Below are positions 27,343 through 36,208 of a DNA stretch of 64,000 nucleotides, piece after piece. Position 1 is the stretch's first letter; each line of letters starts with the position of its first letter. Where the stretch lies: contig JAUSCD010000019.1 of NCBI GenBank assembly GCA_030651695.1, forward strand, positions 81,423 through 145,422, given 5' to 3'. Below the pieces are notes generated by a model that saw nothing but the letters and a program-made list of their open reading frames with translations, was not told the origin of the DNA and made no database searches. The DNA is from Pseudohongiella sp. (GTDB lineage Bacteria; Pseudomonadota; Gammaproteobacteria; Pseudomonadales; Pseudohongiellaceae). Both the position numbers and the translations under genes were made by a program.

Positions 27343-28573
27343 ATTGGCTGTCAGCAGCCTGGTTCATCGCCGGCTGGCGGTGATACTGACCGTGTTTTCC
27401 ATCATGTTCAGCACCTTTGTGGTACTGGGGGCGGAGCATATCCGGCATGAAACCCGCAACAGCTTCAGCAAGACGGTGTCGGGTGCCGACCTGATTGTGG
27501 GAGCCAGAACCAGCCAGGTAAATCTGCTGCTTTATAGTATTTTTCGTATTGGTAATGCCACCAACAATATATCCTGGAGCAGTTATCAGCAGATCGTAAG
27601 TACACCAGGCATAGCATGGAGCATCCCTTTGTCGCTGGGGGATTCTCATCGTGGTTATCGTGTCATGGGCACCACAAGTGACTATTTCACGCACTTCCGA
27701 TATGGCAACAACCAGGCCCTGCAGATCATTGACGGCGTGGAATTCAGCGATCATCCGTCACATCATGCGGGCGCCGACTCACACGCCGGTCATGACCATG
27801 CAGGGCTGTCCGCCGTACTTGGTGCTGATGTCGCTGCCCGCCTCGGCTATCATACTGGCCGCGACTTCACGCTCGCTCACGGGCTGGCCTCGATCAGTTT
27901 CAGTCATCACGACGACCATCCTTTTACCGTTGTTGGCATTCTTGCGCCAACAGGGACTCCTGTAGATCAGACCATTCATGTCAGCCTTGAAAGTCTTGAA
28001 GCCGTGCATCATGGCGGACCGACACCCGAAGCTATCACTGCGTTTTTGATAGGCCTGGAGTCCAGACAAGATACCTTTGGAGTACAGCGCGAAATCAATG
28101 AATATCGCCCGGAGCCATTGCTGGCCATCATGCCCGGCGTCGCACTCACTGAGCTATGGCAGATGATGGGACTACTGGAGCGTGTGCTGGCGCTGATCGC
28201 CGGATTGGTGCTGGTATGTGCCTTGCTCGGCATGACCACCATGCTGCTGTCGACGCTGCAGCAACGTGAACGGGAAATCGCGGTGCTGCGTGCATTGGGA
28301 GCACGGCCACTATTCCTGTTTGCATTGATTCAGGCCGAGGCTTTTTTGATGACTGCCGCTGGCCTCGCCTTGGGCCTGATGTTGCTTGCCGTTGCCATTA
28401 TGCTTGGAAATGACTGGATCAGCGCGGAATATGGACTCTTTCTGTCAGCGAATGTTCTGAATGAGCATACCTTTCCCTATCTGACAGCCGTTCTTGTGCT
28501 GACAGCAATGTTGGCCTGTCTGCCAGCCGCAATGACTTACCGGAGATCTTTGGCGTTGCGTCTGGGCAATTAA
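27332..28573 (+). CDS. ABC transporter permease, FtsX/MacB type with His-rich periplasmic loop
   Basis: This 413-residue membrane protein has one N-terminal helix (about 13-35), a large periplasmic domain and three C-terminal helices around REREIAVLRALGARP, the FtsX/MacB design. The periplasmic domain has a cluster of six His at about 141-156 (HPSHHAGADSHAGHDH) and more at 175-200, including FSHHDDHPF. This density suggests zinc or another metal is bound. The ATG at 27332 lies inside the ATPase gene, so the two are coupled. A role in moving a metal-binding lipoprotein or metal complex is inference. Confidence 0.8.
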   Translation: MFVKLAVSSLVHRRLAVILTVFSIMFSTFVVLGAEHIRHETRNSFSKTVSGADLIVGARTSQVNLLLYSIFRIGNATNNISWSSYQQIVSTPGIAWSIPLSLGDSHRGYRVMGTTSDYFTHFRYGNNQALQIIDGVEFSDHPSHHAGADSHAGHDHAGLSAVLGADVAARLGYHTGRDFTLAHGLASISFSHHDDHPFTVVGILAPTGTPVDQTIHVSLESLEAVHHGGPTPEAITAFLIGLESRQDTFGVQREINEYRPEPLLAIMPGVALTELWQMMGLLERVLALIAGLVLVCALLGMTTMLLSTLQQREREIAVLRALGARPLFLFALIQAEAFLMTAAGLALGLMLLAVAIMLGNDWISAEYGLFLSANVLNEHTFPYLTAVLVLTAMLACLPAAMTYRRSLALRLGN

Positions 28574-28613
28574 CGCATCAGACGCAGGCCGGGCTTTACA
28601 GCTCTCAATCACA

Positions 28614-28631
28614 AATGATACGTTATATCAT
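28614..28631 (-). promoter_or_regulatory. Zur-like operator upstream of the COG0523 GTPase gene
   Basis: ATGATA and TATCAT form an inverted repeat around CGTTA. On the minus strand the sequence GATATAACGTATCATT nearly repeats the site at 26549-26564. It begins 41 bp after the permease stop and ends 29 bp before the GTPase start, so it could control a second promoter inside the locus. Confidence 0.5.
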
Positions 28632-28659
28632 CTCTAGAAACTCCCAACCGGAACCAACC

Positions 28660-29889
28660 ATGATCGCTGCCCCACCCGCCAAACCTGATGCTACCCGCAC
28701 TCTGCCCGTTACTGTGTTATCCGGATTCCTGGGTGCCGGCAAAACCACTGTGCTCAATCACATCTTGCACAACCGGGCAGGGTTAAAAGTCGCCGTCATT
28801 GTGAATGACATGAGTGAAATCAATATCGATGCCCAAACTGTCAACTACGACGTTGCACTCAATCGCACGGAGGAGAAATTGGTTGAAATGAGCAATGGTT
28901 GCATCTGCTGCACACTACGCGAGGACCTGCTGACAGAAATTACAGCGCTCGCTGCGCAGAACAAATTTGATTACCTGCTGATTGAAGCCACGGGCATTTC
29001 AGAACCTTTGCCGATCGCTGAAACTTTTACGTTCGAAGACGAACACGGCGTCAGCCTCGCCAATGTTGCAAAACTGGACACTCTGGTCACTGTTGTCGAC
29101 GCTGCCAATTTTCTGAACGACTACGAAGATGCATTCTCGCTGCAGGAAACAGGCGAAAGTCTGGGTGACGATGACGATCGCAGTGTCTCTGATCTGCTCG
29201 TTGACCAAATCGAGTTTTGCAACATTGTACTGATCAGCAAAACTGATCTGGTAGATGCGGCCCAGCTGGAGAAAGTCAAAGCCGTTATCCGAAGTCTGAA
29301 TCCTGAGGCAGAAATTGTCCCTATCTCGGCAGGACAAGTACCCCTCGACAAAGTGATCGGCACCGGCCGTTTCAATTTTGAACAGGCGCAGCAAGCGCCG
29401 GGCTGGTTACGCGAACTGCGCGGCGAGCATGTCCCTGAAACAGAAGAATATGGCATCAGCAGTTTTACCTACCGTGCGCGGCGCCCATTCCACCCAGCGC
29501 GTTTTTATGATTTTTTGCATCAGGACTGGCCAGCTGGCCGGCTGATTCGCTCCAAAGGATTTTTCTGGCTGGCGAGTCATCCGACATTGATCGGCCAATG
29601 GAATCAGGCTGGCGGTATCGCCAGACACGGTTTTGCAGGCACCTTCTGGAGCGCTCTTCCAAGAGACCAATGGCCGACGGATGCAGAAGCACTGGATTAT
29701 ATCGAAGAAGTCTGGGAAGAGCCTTTTGGCGACATGCGCCAGGAGCTGGTTTTTATCGGACAGTCTCTGAATCAGCAACAGGTATGTGCTCAGTTGGATG
29801 CATGTTTGCTGACCGATGAAGAACTGTTTGCCGGAAAAGCCCACTGGCTGACGCTGGAAAATCCATTTGTTGCACTCGAGGACGCATGA
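28660..29889 (+). CDS. COG0523 family metal-chaperone GTPase (ZigA/YeiR-like)
   Basis: This 409-residue G3E GTPase has Walker A GFLGAGKTT (about 24-32), the metal-binding CxCC in NGCICCTLRED (about 80-90), an ISKTDLVD guanine motif and a C-terminal CobW_C domain with FHPARFYDFLH. COG0523 proteins deliver zinc or other metals to client enzymes. Placement before DUF1826 and zur, behind a Zur-like site, argues for a zinc-starvation chaperone. The ATG at 28660 is preferred to 28615, which lies inside the operator. Confidence 0.88.
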   Translation: MIAAPPAKPDATRTLPVTVLSGFLGAGKTTVLNHILHNRAGLKVAVIVNDMSEINIDAQTVNYDVALNRTEEKLVEMSNGCICCTLREDLLTEITALAAQNKFDYLLIEATGISEPLPIAETFTFEDEHGVSLANVAKLDTLVTVVDAANFLNDYEDAFSLQETGESLGDDDDRSVSDLLVDQIEFCNIVLISKTDLVDAAQLEKVKAVIRSLNPEAEIVPISAGQVPLDKVIGTGRFNFEQAQQAPGWLRELRGEHVPETEEYGISSFTYRARRPFHPARFYDFLHQDWPAGRLIRSKGFFWLASHPTLIGQWNQAGGIARHGFAGTFWSALPRDQWPTDAEALDYIEEVWEEPFGDMRQELVFIGQSLNQQQVCAQLDACLLTDEELFAGKAHWLTLENPFVALEDA

Positions 29890-30518
29890 TGCTCAGAAGT
29901 GCTTTTTCTCCTGATGGTCTGTCGGCGATCTATAGCGATCATGTCAACCTGGCGGAATGGCGAAGAGATGTGCCATTGCCCGTTCGACAATACGCCAGTG
30001 AGCTTACGCAGCAGCTTCCGGGATATACGTTGCGCCAATCACTGCCAGCCTCTGTAGATGAGTACATGCTGCTTGATCAGTTACCAATACTTGACAAAAC
30101 CAGTGACGGCAACCGACAGACTTTTGCACGGGATCTGGTGCAGCTTTGCGATATGTATGCCTGTCTTTTTGATCTGGAGTTAATTGGTCTCAGGCTGAGT
30201 GTATTGAATAAGGCGATGTGCCCGCGGTTTCACGTAGATCATGTTGTATGCCGCCTGATCTGTACCTATGTCGGAGACGGCACTGAATGGCTGCCTGAGG
30301 ATTCTGTCAACCGTCACGCACTTGGAAGAATGGCTGATGTTGATACGTCCCTTCAGCATCACAACGAGACAAAAATACAAAAACTGATGGAAGGCAGCGT
30401 CGCCTTGTTAAAAGGCGAAAAATGGCCCGGAAACGAAGGCCGCGGCCTGGTTCACAGATCACCGGTCGTTTCCAGCGGGCAGTCCAGGCTGGTCGTGACA
30501 CTTGACCCGGTTGCATAA
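29886..30518 (+). CDS. DUF1826 domain protein, zinc locus
   Basis: This 210-residue cytoplasmic protein overlaps the GTPase stop by 4 bp (ATGA). It shows features I associate with DUF1826: a mid-protein MCPRFHVDHVVCRLICTYVG stretch with candidate ligands Cys, His, Asp and His, then TEWLPED and a C-terminal VHRSP. DUF1826 genes are recurrent neighbours of COG0523 GTPases. The HVDH arrangement resembles a cupin/2OG-type metal site, but the activity is unknown. Confidence 0.75.
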   Translation: MMLRSAFSPDGLSAIYSDHVNLAEWRRDVPLPVRQYASELTQQLPGYTLRQSLPASVDEYMLLDQLPILDKTSDGNRQTFARDLVQLCDMYACLFDLELIGLRLSVLNKAMCPRFHVDHVVCRLICTYVGDGTEWLPEDSVNRHALGRMADVDTSLQHHNETKIQKLMEGSVALLKGEKWPGNEGRGLVHRSPVVSSGQSRLVVTLDPVA

Positions 30519-30522
30519 CAAC

Positions 30523-31041
30523 ATGACAACTGAAAACACAGAATCTTTACTCATTTCGGCAACATCTGCCTGTCTTCAACAGGGTGGCCGCCTGACTGAA
30601 AAAAGAAAGCGGGTCCTGTCTATCCTGCTGAAATCTCAACAACCACTATCGGCCTACCAAATTTGCGACTGTTACAGCACCGTTTATGCCAAAAGTATCT
30701 CTATCATGTCAGTCTATCGCATGCTTAAATTTCTGCAGGACATGCACCTTGCACATCGCCTCGACACTACAAACCAGTATGTACCCTGCTCTCACATCAA
30801 TATGCAGGAATTCCATGACGCCAGCCACGTTTCACCTCAGTTCCTGATCTGCGATCAATGCAACCATGTCAATGAGGTCTGTCTTGGCGAGAACACCTTG
30901 AATATCCTCAACAGGGAGCTTGAGCGCTGCGGATTCTCCATGCAGGAGAATCAGCTAGAGATACATGGGACCTGCCGCCAATGTTCACCGCCAATTGACA
31001 ACTCATCTGTTTTGGGAAGTTCAGATACCGCCCCTCCATAG
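30523..31041 (+). CDS. zur: Fur-family regulator, probably Zur
   Basis: This 172-residue member of the Fur family has a winged helix at about 15-85 (RLTEKRKRVLSILLKSQQPLSAYQI; ISIMSVYRMLKFL). Its dimer and metal part has CDQC (about 115) and CRQC near the C-terminus, the structural zinc site, plus HINMQEFHDASH. Its place at the end of a COG0523-DUF1826 run points to Zur rather than Fur. The start is ATG 30523; an upstream TTG lies inside DUF1826. It may repress its own locus through the two sites at 26549 and 28614. Confidence 0.85.
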   Translation: MTTENTESLLISATSACLQQGGRLTEKRKRVLSILLKSQQPLSAYQICDCYSTVYAKSISIMSVYRMLKFLQDMHLAHRLDTTNQYVPCSHINMQEFHDASHVSPQFLICDQCNHVNEVCLGENTLNILNRELERCGFSMQENQLEIHGTCRQCSPPIDNSSVLGSSDTAPP

Positions 31042-31118
31042 ACAGATTGAGTATCGCAACAGCTATCGTAAAAAATCCGACTACAACGACATAAACACAG
31101 GACGCAGAACGCAGAACC

Positions 31119-31298
31119 ATGGCAGATGTGCTTCGGGCAGAATCACTCAGCAAGACATTCGGTAAAGAAACCGCACTTGATGCACTGACTCTGGGCGTCA
31201 GCAGCGGGCAACCTGTATGGTTTGCCCGACACCAACAGTCTTTTTTATCAATAACTTACCTGTCATGCCCAATAACATGCGTGGGTAGCCGCACATAG
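31119..31298 (+). pseudogene. remnant of an ABC transporter ATPase gene (first ~34 codons)
   Basis: A 59-codon frame begins MADVLRAESLSKTFGKET and continues ALDALTLGVSSGQ, the unmistakable first two strands of an ABC ATPase. Just where the Walker A P-loop should follow, the sequence breaks into unrelated residues and stops. No further ATPase motifs occur before the next gene. It looks like the leftover start of a deleted transporter gene downstream of zur. It is 78 bp after the zur stop and could once have been part of the zinc operon. Confidence 0.65.
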
Positions 31299-31371
31299 TG
31301 GAGGCTGTTTTAAGCACTTCAGTAAGGTCGGACACTGTTCAGGCGCCCGTACTCACAGGCTGTAATACTGT

Positions 31372-31387
31372 TGGCATGAAAACTGCT
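31372..31387 (+). promoter_or_regulatory. sigma54-like (-24/-12) promoter upstream of Crp/Fnr gene
   Basis: TGGCATGAAAACTGCT matches TGGCACG-N4-TTGCW at all but two specified positions, with GG and GC at the required spacing. It would start transcription near 31398, about 90 bp before the regulator gene at 31489. No RpoN activator gene is in the window. The rest of the 190-bp gap holds nothing else I can name. Confidence 0.4.
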
Positions 31388-31488
31388 TTAAACTACTTGC
31401 AGTAAGAATGATAACTGTTAGCATCGCTATACATGCACTACTGATTTTTGGCAGGAGCCAGAACACCTACGGGACGGAGGAGATCACA

Positions 31489-32259
31489 ATGCTACATAGA
31501 GCAGTTCCAATACCAGATGGAGCCGGGGACAATCACTTGTTGACGGCGTTTCCAGTCGAAGTCAGTCAACGAGTTGCCCCCCAATTGGAGTCAGTCTACC
31601 TACGCCCGGGAGATGTCATTCAGGAGCGTTGTGGCAACTTGCATCATGCCTATTTCCCCACCTCCACAATCTTCTCCTGGATGTATATGGCGGAAGACGG
31701 GACCACAACCGAAGTGGCAAGCGTAGGTAACGATGGCATGCTGGGTGTTGCGCTCTTCATGGGTGGCGAAACCATGCTGAATCAGGCAGTTGTGCAACGC
31801 GAAGGCCATGCCTACCGACTGTCTGCGCAAGTGCTTAGAAATGAATTCGGCCGTGACGAACAAGTTAAAAATCTACTGTTGCGTTACGTACAATTCCTGT
31901 CGATCCAGATGGCCCAGCTTGCAGTCTGCTATCGTCACCATTCCGTGCAGCAGCATCTGTGTCGCTGGATACTGATGAATCTGGATCGCTCAACCGGCAA
32001 TGAACTGAACGTCACTCAGGAGGCCATAGCCGGCATGCTTGGTGTCCGCCGGGAAAGTGTCTCCGGGGCAGCCTTCAAACTGCAGAGTAACGGATGGATC
32101 ATGATTGGTCGCGGTCGCATCACGGTACTTGACCGCGAAGGGCTTGAAAGCGCAGTTTGCGAATGTTACGGCGTCGCCCATGGCGAATATCTGCGCCTCA
32201 TGCCGGGCCTGGTGACCCGGAGTTATGTGCGGCCAGCCAGAGTCAGTAACGGAAGATAG
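31489..32259 (+). CDS. Crp/Fnr family transcriptional regulator
   Basis: This is a 256-residue regulator with a cyclic-nucleotide-binding-like sensor fold (about 25-140; RPGDVIQERCG, PTSTIFSWMYM, GNDGMLGVALFMGG) and a C-terminal winged helix (NVTQEAIAGMLGVRRESVSGAAFKLQ, about 185-210). No Fnr-type Cys cluster is present. The very close relatives I recall are short-ORF Crp/Fnr proteins in environmental proteobacteria with unknown signals. GGAGGAG precedes the ATG at 31489; the frame opening at 31408 lacks this. Its last 17 bp overlap the convergent baeRF gene. Confidence 0.82.
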   Translation: MLHRAVPIPDGAGDNHLLTAFPVEVSQRVAPQLESVYLRPGDVIQERCGNLHHAYFPTSTIFSWMYMAEDGTTTEVASVGNDGMLGVALFMGGETMLNQAVVQREGHAYRLSAQVLRNEFGRDEQVKNLLLRYVQFLSIQMAQLAVCYRHHSVQQHLCRWILMNLDRSTGNELNVTQEAIAGMLGVRRESVSGAAFKLQSNGWIMIGRGRITVLDREGLESAVCECYGVAHGEYLRLMPGLVTRSYVRPARVSNGR

Positions 32260-33397
32260 CGGCTACCCCGGTGTCCGTCGGCATACGCTCCGCCGGCACA
32301 ATTACGACCTCACCGCCGCTGCGTAAAGCCAATTCCGCAAGATCATCGAGTACATCGTCCATATCAGGGTCTGACAGCTCGCCGGAATGGATCCGGCGCT
32401 CAGTCCTGTCGATTCTTCCGGGAATCTGCTTGTCGGCATCGATAAGCAGCACTTCGATTCTGCCATCCAACGCTGCCAATGCTGCTTCTTCCGGAGTTTT
32501 TGCTCCGAGCTGGTTGGCGCGGGCATTGTGATAACGCTCCGTCAACGTGGCAAGTCTCTGCAGATACAGCGGTTCCAATTTCTCCCAGGCCTTCGCGCGC
32601 AGCTCGTCCAGAGTCAACAGACCAGTATTCATCATCAATCCCTCATCCAGCAGATTGGCATTATGACTGACGGACCTGAAGACAGCATGATGCTCGGTGA
32701 GCGCGGCCAGCAGCAGCGGCAACCCCGAGGGCTTCGAATAATGTTCAGCTATCGCTCGGTCAACAGTGCGGAAAAAGCGCTCGGTGTCTCCTTTTACCTC
32801 ATCTGTGCGTGAGCCCTGCCCATGGAACATGGCCTTGTCACCCGCACCACTGCCACGCATGCCATACGAAGCAACTGTCAGATGAGGATCTGTCACTTGC
32901 TCGCCCAATGCCTCAGTCAGTGTGCTGGGCACATCACGCAGTTCTACTTGATCCAACGTATCACGGGTACCTTCGTAAAGACGTGCCTCTTCCCTGTTGA
33001 TACACAGAATATGATAACGATCTGCCGACTGCAGCACTCTCAGAAGCGGTTTGATATGAAAACTGTCCGCGGCAATGCCAAGTTCCGGCACCGGTCTTTG
33101 CAGGTCAAACACACGGAACAACGCTGGCGACGCCAGAATCGCCAGCCCCTCGGTACGATAGTTCCAGAATTCTTTATCATCGCCAAGTTGCGAAAGTTTT
33201 TCCAGCAGGGGTCGCGTCTTCTCGGCCGGGTATTTTTCCGCCAGCGAGGTCTCGAGCGATTTCAGAATATTTTTGTAGACCAGCGGATCGCGCTGATTTT
33301 CAGGGTGTGAACGGTGCGTTGGTATGTAAAGCGAAACACAGGGTGCGTCATATACGCCGAGCAATTCTGTCAGGTGATCGGGTGTCAGTTGTCGCAT
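32243..33397 (-). CDS. baeRF family (release-factor eRF1-like) protein
   Basis: This 384-residue cytoplasmic protein fits the bacterial archaeo-eukaryotic release factor (baeRF) group, probably family 3. The N-terminus reads LTELLGVYDAPCVSLYIPTHRS, then YHILCINREEARLYEGT in the middle and a C-terminal GGEVVIVPAERMPTDTGVAAIFRY like the eRF1 third domain. These proteins lack a proven function; a ribosome-rescue or stress role is proposed in the literature. The 231-bp gap upstream holds no gene, only the divergent promoters. Confidence 0.75.
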   Translation of the reverse strand: MRQLTPDHLTELLGVYDAPCVSLYIPTHRSHPENQRDPLVYKNILKSLETSLAEKYPAEKTRPLLEKLSQLGDDKEFWNYRTEGLAILASPALFRVFDLQRPVPELGIAADSFHIKPLLRVLQSADRYHILCINREEARLYEGTRDTLDQVELRDVPSTLTEALGEQVTDPHLTVASYGMRGSGAGDKAMFHGQGSRTDEVKGDTERFFRTVDRAIAEHYSKPSGLPLLLAALTEHHAVFRSVSHNANLLDEGLMMNTGLLTLDELRAKAWEKLEPLYLQRLATLTERYHNARANQLGAKTPEEAALAALDGRIEVLLIDADKQIPGRIDRTERRIHSGELSDPDMDDVLDDLAELALRSGGEVVIVPAERMPTDTGVAAIFRY

Positions 33398-33628
33398 GTT
33401 GCCTCCTTAGTCCATGTCTGAGGGACATCTCCAACTCTGCATTCGACTTGAATTACTGGACGTCGGGCTGAGCCCTGAGGTCAGTGAGCCGATACAGAGT
33501 GCATGTCAACACCCTACACAATACAGCCACAGTTAGATATAAGGTATTCCCTGTGATATCGAACCGGGTCGACACCAAGACAAATATTCCCTATAGTCGG
33601 GTCTCGATTGGCAAGTAAAGGCTCACGT

Positions 33629-34282
33629 ATGAGTTCCATCAGGGTGAGGCACACCCATCCGCAAGATATACCCTCACTTATCGCTCTGCAAAAACAGATC
33701 TATCCCACCATCCCGCCCTGGAGCGAAGCCCGGCTGCTGGAGCAGCTTGAAGCATTTCCCCAAGGTCAGTTTGTCGCCGAGAGTGAAGAGGGCCTGCTGG
33801 GCTGCTCCAGCTCCATCACTGTGGTATGGGACGACTGGATGGACTCGCACAGTTGGAAAGAAATCACCAGTGCGGGCACGTTTGAACACCACAACCCTGC
33901 AGGGCGTACATTGTACGGTGTTGAGGTGTTTGTTGATCCCGAATCGCAGGGACAGGGTGTCGGTCATAGGCTGTATGAGGCGCGTCGAAATCTGTGCCGG
34001 CAGATGAATCTCAAGCGCGTGATTGCCTGTGGCCGCCTGCCCGGATATCACCGCCACGCAAAAGACATGAGCGCGGAACTTTACGCGCAAAAAGTTATCT
34101 GGGGAGATTTGACAGACCCTGTACTCAGTTTTCAGATCAGGGAAGGCTTTAGCTACTGCGGAGTCATGGATAACTATATACCCGAAGACAACGAGTCCTG
34201 CGGTTATGCCTCACTCATCGTATGGCTAAACCCGGACTATCAGGCTGATAAGCCGCTGAATACTCCAAAGGATATTTTATGA
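33629..34282 (+). CDS. GNAT family N-acetyltransferase
   Basis: This 217-residue acetyltransferase shows the acetyl-CoA loop VDPESQGQGVGHRLYEARR (about 106-124), matching Q/RxxGxG/A. The N-terminal part IRVRHTHPQDIPSLIALQKQ is typical. It overlaps the following nitrilase-family gene by 4 bp (ATGA), a gene pair that recurs in bacteria and sometimes occurs as a fused protein. The ATG at 33629 is preferred; the TTG at 33608 adds only seven residues. The substrate is unknown. Confidence 0.78.
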   Translation: MSSIRVRHTHPQDIPSLIALQKQIYPTIPPWSEARLLEQLEAFPQGQFVAESEEGLLGCSSSITVVWDDWMDSHSWKEITSAGTFEHHNPAGRTLYGVEVFVDPESQGQGVGHRLYEARRNLCRQMNLKRVIACGRLPGYHRHAKDMSAELYAQKVIWGDLTDPVLSFQIREGFSYCGVMDNYIPEDNESCGYASLIVWLNPDYQADKPLNTPKDIL

Positions 34283-35154
34283 TCGTTCGTATCGCTGCAG
34301 TGCAGTATCTATTACGCCAGATAAACGACTGGTCAGGCTTTGAAAACCAGGTACGTTTTATCATGCAGGCAGCCGGCGACTACAAACCGCAATTTGTTCT
34401 GCTGCCTGAGATTCTGACGACACAACTATTGTCGTTTATGGATACGTCCGATCTGCGCACCTCGGTGCGCAACATGAACGACTATACGCGCCGATACAAA
34501 GATCTGATGCAAGAGCTGGCCGCACAGTGGAACGTGCATCTGATAGGTGGCACACATCCCACGTTGAAGGAAGACGGCCGCTTGCTGAATACCGCCTACT
34601 ATTTCACCCCGGGCGGTGAAATATTTGAACAGGATAAAATTCACCGTACACGCTGGGAACGTGAAAAATGGGGCACGGACGCCGGGGAAAAACTGCAGCT
34701 TTTTGACACGCCGTTTGGCAAGATCGCCATTCTGATCTGTTACGACATCGAGTTCCCTGAGCTCTCTCGAATGGTGTGTGAAGCGGGTGCGGATATTCTG
34801 ATGGTGCCTTCCTGCACAGATGACCGCCAGGGCTTTCTGCGCGTGCGCTATTGTTGCCATGCCCGCGCTATCGAGAATCAGGTGTTTGTGGTTATGACCA
34901 GCACCGTAGGCAACCTGGCAGTGGAAGGTTTAGGTATGCACTACGGCCAGGCCAGCATTATCACGCCCTCAGATTTTTCTTTTGCCCGTGATGGCATTGC
35001 CGCTGAAGGCACTCCGAATATCGAGCAGATTGTGGTGGCCGATGTGGACTTGCAGGATCTGGTAACCAACCGCCTTAGCGGAACGACCATTCCCCTATAT
35101 GACAAGCGCAAGAATATCTATGAACGGCCGGTGGAGATAGTCAAGGTGAGTTGA
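34279..35154 (+). CDS. carbon-nitrogen hydrolase (nitrilase superfamily)
   Basis: This 291-residue hydrolase has the Glu-Lys-Cys triad in order: Glu in LLPEILTTQ (about 45), Lys in FEQDKIHRTRWE (about 120) and Cys in ILICYDIEFPELSR (about 154). It probably cleaves an amide or nitrile, and with the overlapping GNAT gene may process an acylated amine. It ends 14 bp inside the convergent egtD gene, so the two messages overlap at their 3' ends. Confidence 0.85.
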   Translation: MIVRIAAVQYLLRQINDWSGFENQVRFIMQAAGDYKPQFVLLPEILTTQLLSFMDTSDLRTSVRNMNDYTRRYKDLMQELAAQWNVHLIGGTHPTLKEDGRLLNTAYYFTPGGEIFEQDKIHRTRWEREKWGTDAGEKLQLFDTPFGKIAILICYDIEFPELSRMVCEAGADILMVPSCTDDRQGFLRVRYCCHARAIENQVFVVMTSTVGNLAVEGLGMHYGQASIITPSDFSFARDGIAAEGTPNIEQIVVADVDLQDLVTNRLSGTTIPLYDKRKNIYERPVEIVKVS

Positions 35155-36208
35155 CCAGATACTGCACACAAAACCGGTTTTGCGGGTCCGTCCAGTACGC
35201 ATCCATACGCAAACCGGCGGCAGCAGCCAGTTCAGCAAAATCCTGCATGGAATACTTACAGCTTATTTCGACAAGCATCTCCTCCCCGCTCTCAAAATGC
35301 ACACTCTCTCCGGCAATTGCCACATGCTGGTCACGCTGGCTGATGATATGGGTCTCGATACATCCGGGATCGTGACGGTACTTTGCACTGTGCTGAAAAT
35401 TGCTCAGATCAAAGTCCGCACACAGTTCACGATTGAGCCGTTGCAACAGATTTAAAGTAAACGCCGCGGTGTAACCCGCTTCATCGTTATAGGCGCGCTC
35501 GATCAGACCGAAGGCTTTCTTCAGATCGAAACCTATCAGTGCGCCGCCTGTGCTGCCCATCTGAAGACGAATCTGCCGCAACAGCCGCACCGCTTCTGTT
35601 GCCGCGAAGTTGCCAATGGTGGATCCGGGAAAATACACCACTGTCCGTCTTGCGTGGTCGGGTTGCGTTAACGCGTGAGCCGGTTTCCGTAAAGCGCATG
35701 GTAAAGCGCCAAAGGGCTGGGTGAAATCCGCGCACAGTGGATTTACCGTCAGATCAGGAAACTCACAGCGCAGCGACGCCACGCTTGCCGACAAGGCTGA
35801 GCTTGAGATATCCACCGGGACATACACTGCCGGGTGTTCCAGTGCATTCAGCAATAAACGGGTTTTCAGGCTGCTGCCGCTGCCGTATTCCATCAGCATG
35901 ATGTCAGGTCCCAAAGCAGACGCCATTTCGCTGCTGAAGGTTTGCATGATTTGCAGCTCGGTACGGGTCAGGTAGTATTCAGGCTGCTCGCAAATCTTTT
36001 CAAACAGCTCAGATCCGCGCTCGTCGTACAGGAGTTTGCAGGGCAACCGCTTAGGTTTGTGTAACAAGCCGCTGAGAACGATACTCTGCAGCTCCTCATT
36101 TGCACGATTGGGCGCAAGACAGGGCGTACGATCAGGCGCGTGGGCAGGCGCATCGCTTCGGGTTGTTCGCGGCTGTGTCAGCGGTTCGGAACGTGGCGTC
36201 CGGTACAT
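35141..36208 (-). CDS. egtD: L-histidine N-alpha-methyltransferase (ergothioneine synthesis)
   Basis: This 355-residue SAM enzyme trimethylates histidine to hercynine. It shows YDERGSELFEKICEQPEYYLTRTE near residue 64, the SAM loop MEYGSGSSLKTRLLL (about 105), and STIGNF, matching EgtD. The ATG at 36208 overlaps the egtB stop (TGATG); a GTG one codon earlier is also possible. The first 35 residues are Pro/Arg/Thr-rich and not conserved. Forming an operon with egtB, it makes ergothioneine, a cytosolic thione antioxidant. Confidence 0.92.
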   Translation of the reverse strand: MYRTPRSEPLTQPRTTRSDAPAHAPDRTPCLAPNRANEELQSIVLSGLLHKPKRLPCKLLYDERGSELFEKICEQPEYYLTRTELQIMQTFSSEMASALGPDIMLMEYGSGSSLKTRLLLNALEHPAVYVPVDISSSALSASVASLRCEFPDLTVNPLCADFTQPFGALPCALRKPAHALTQPDHARRTVVYFPGSTIGNFAATEAVRLLRQIRLQMGSTGGALIGFDLKKAFGLIERAYNDEAGYTAAFTLNLLQRLNRELCADFDLSNFQHSAKYRHDPGCIETHIISQRDQHVAIAGESVHFESGEEMLVEISCKYSMQDFAELAAAAGLRMDAYWTDPQNRFCVQYLVNSP

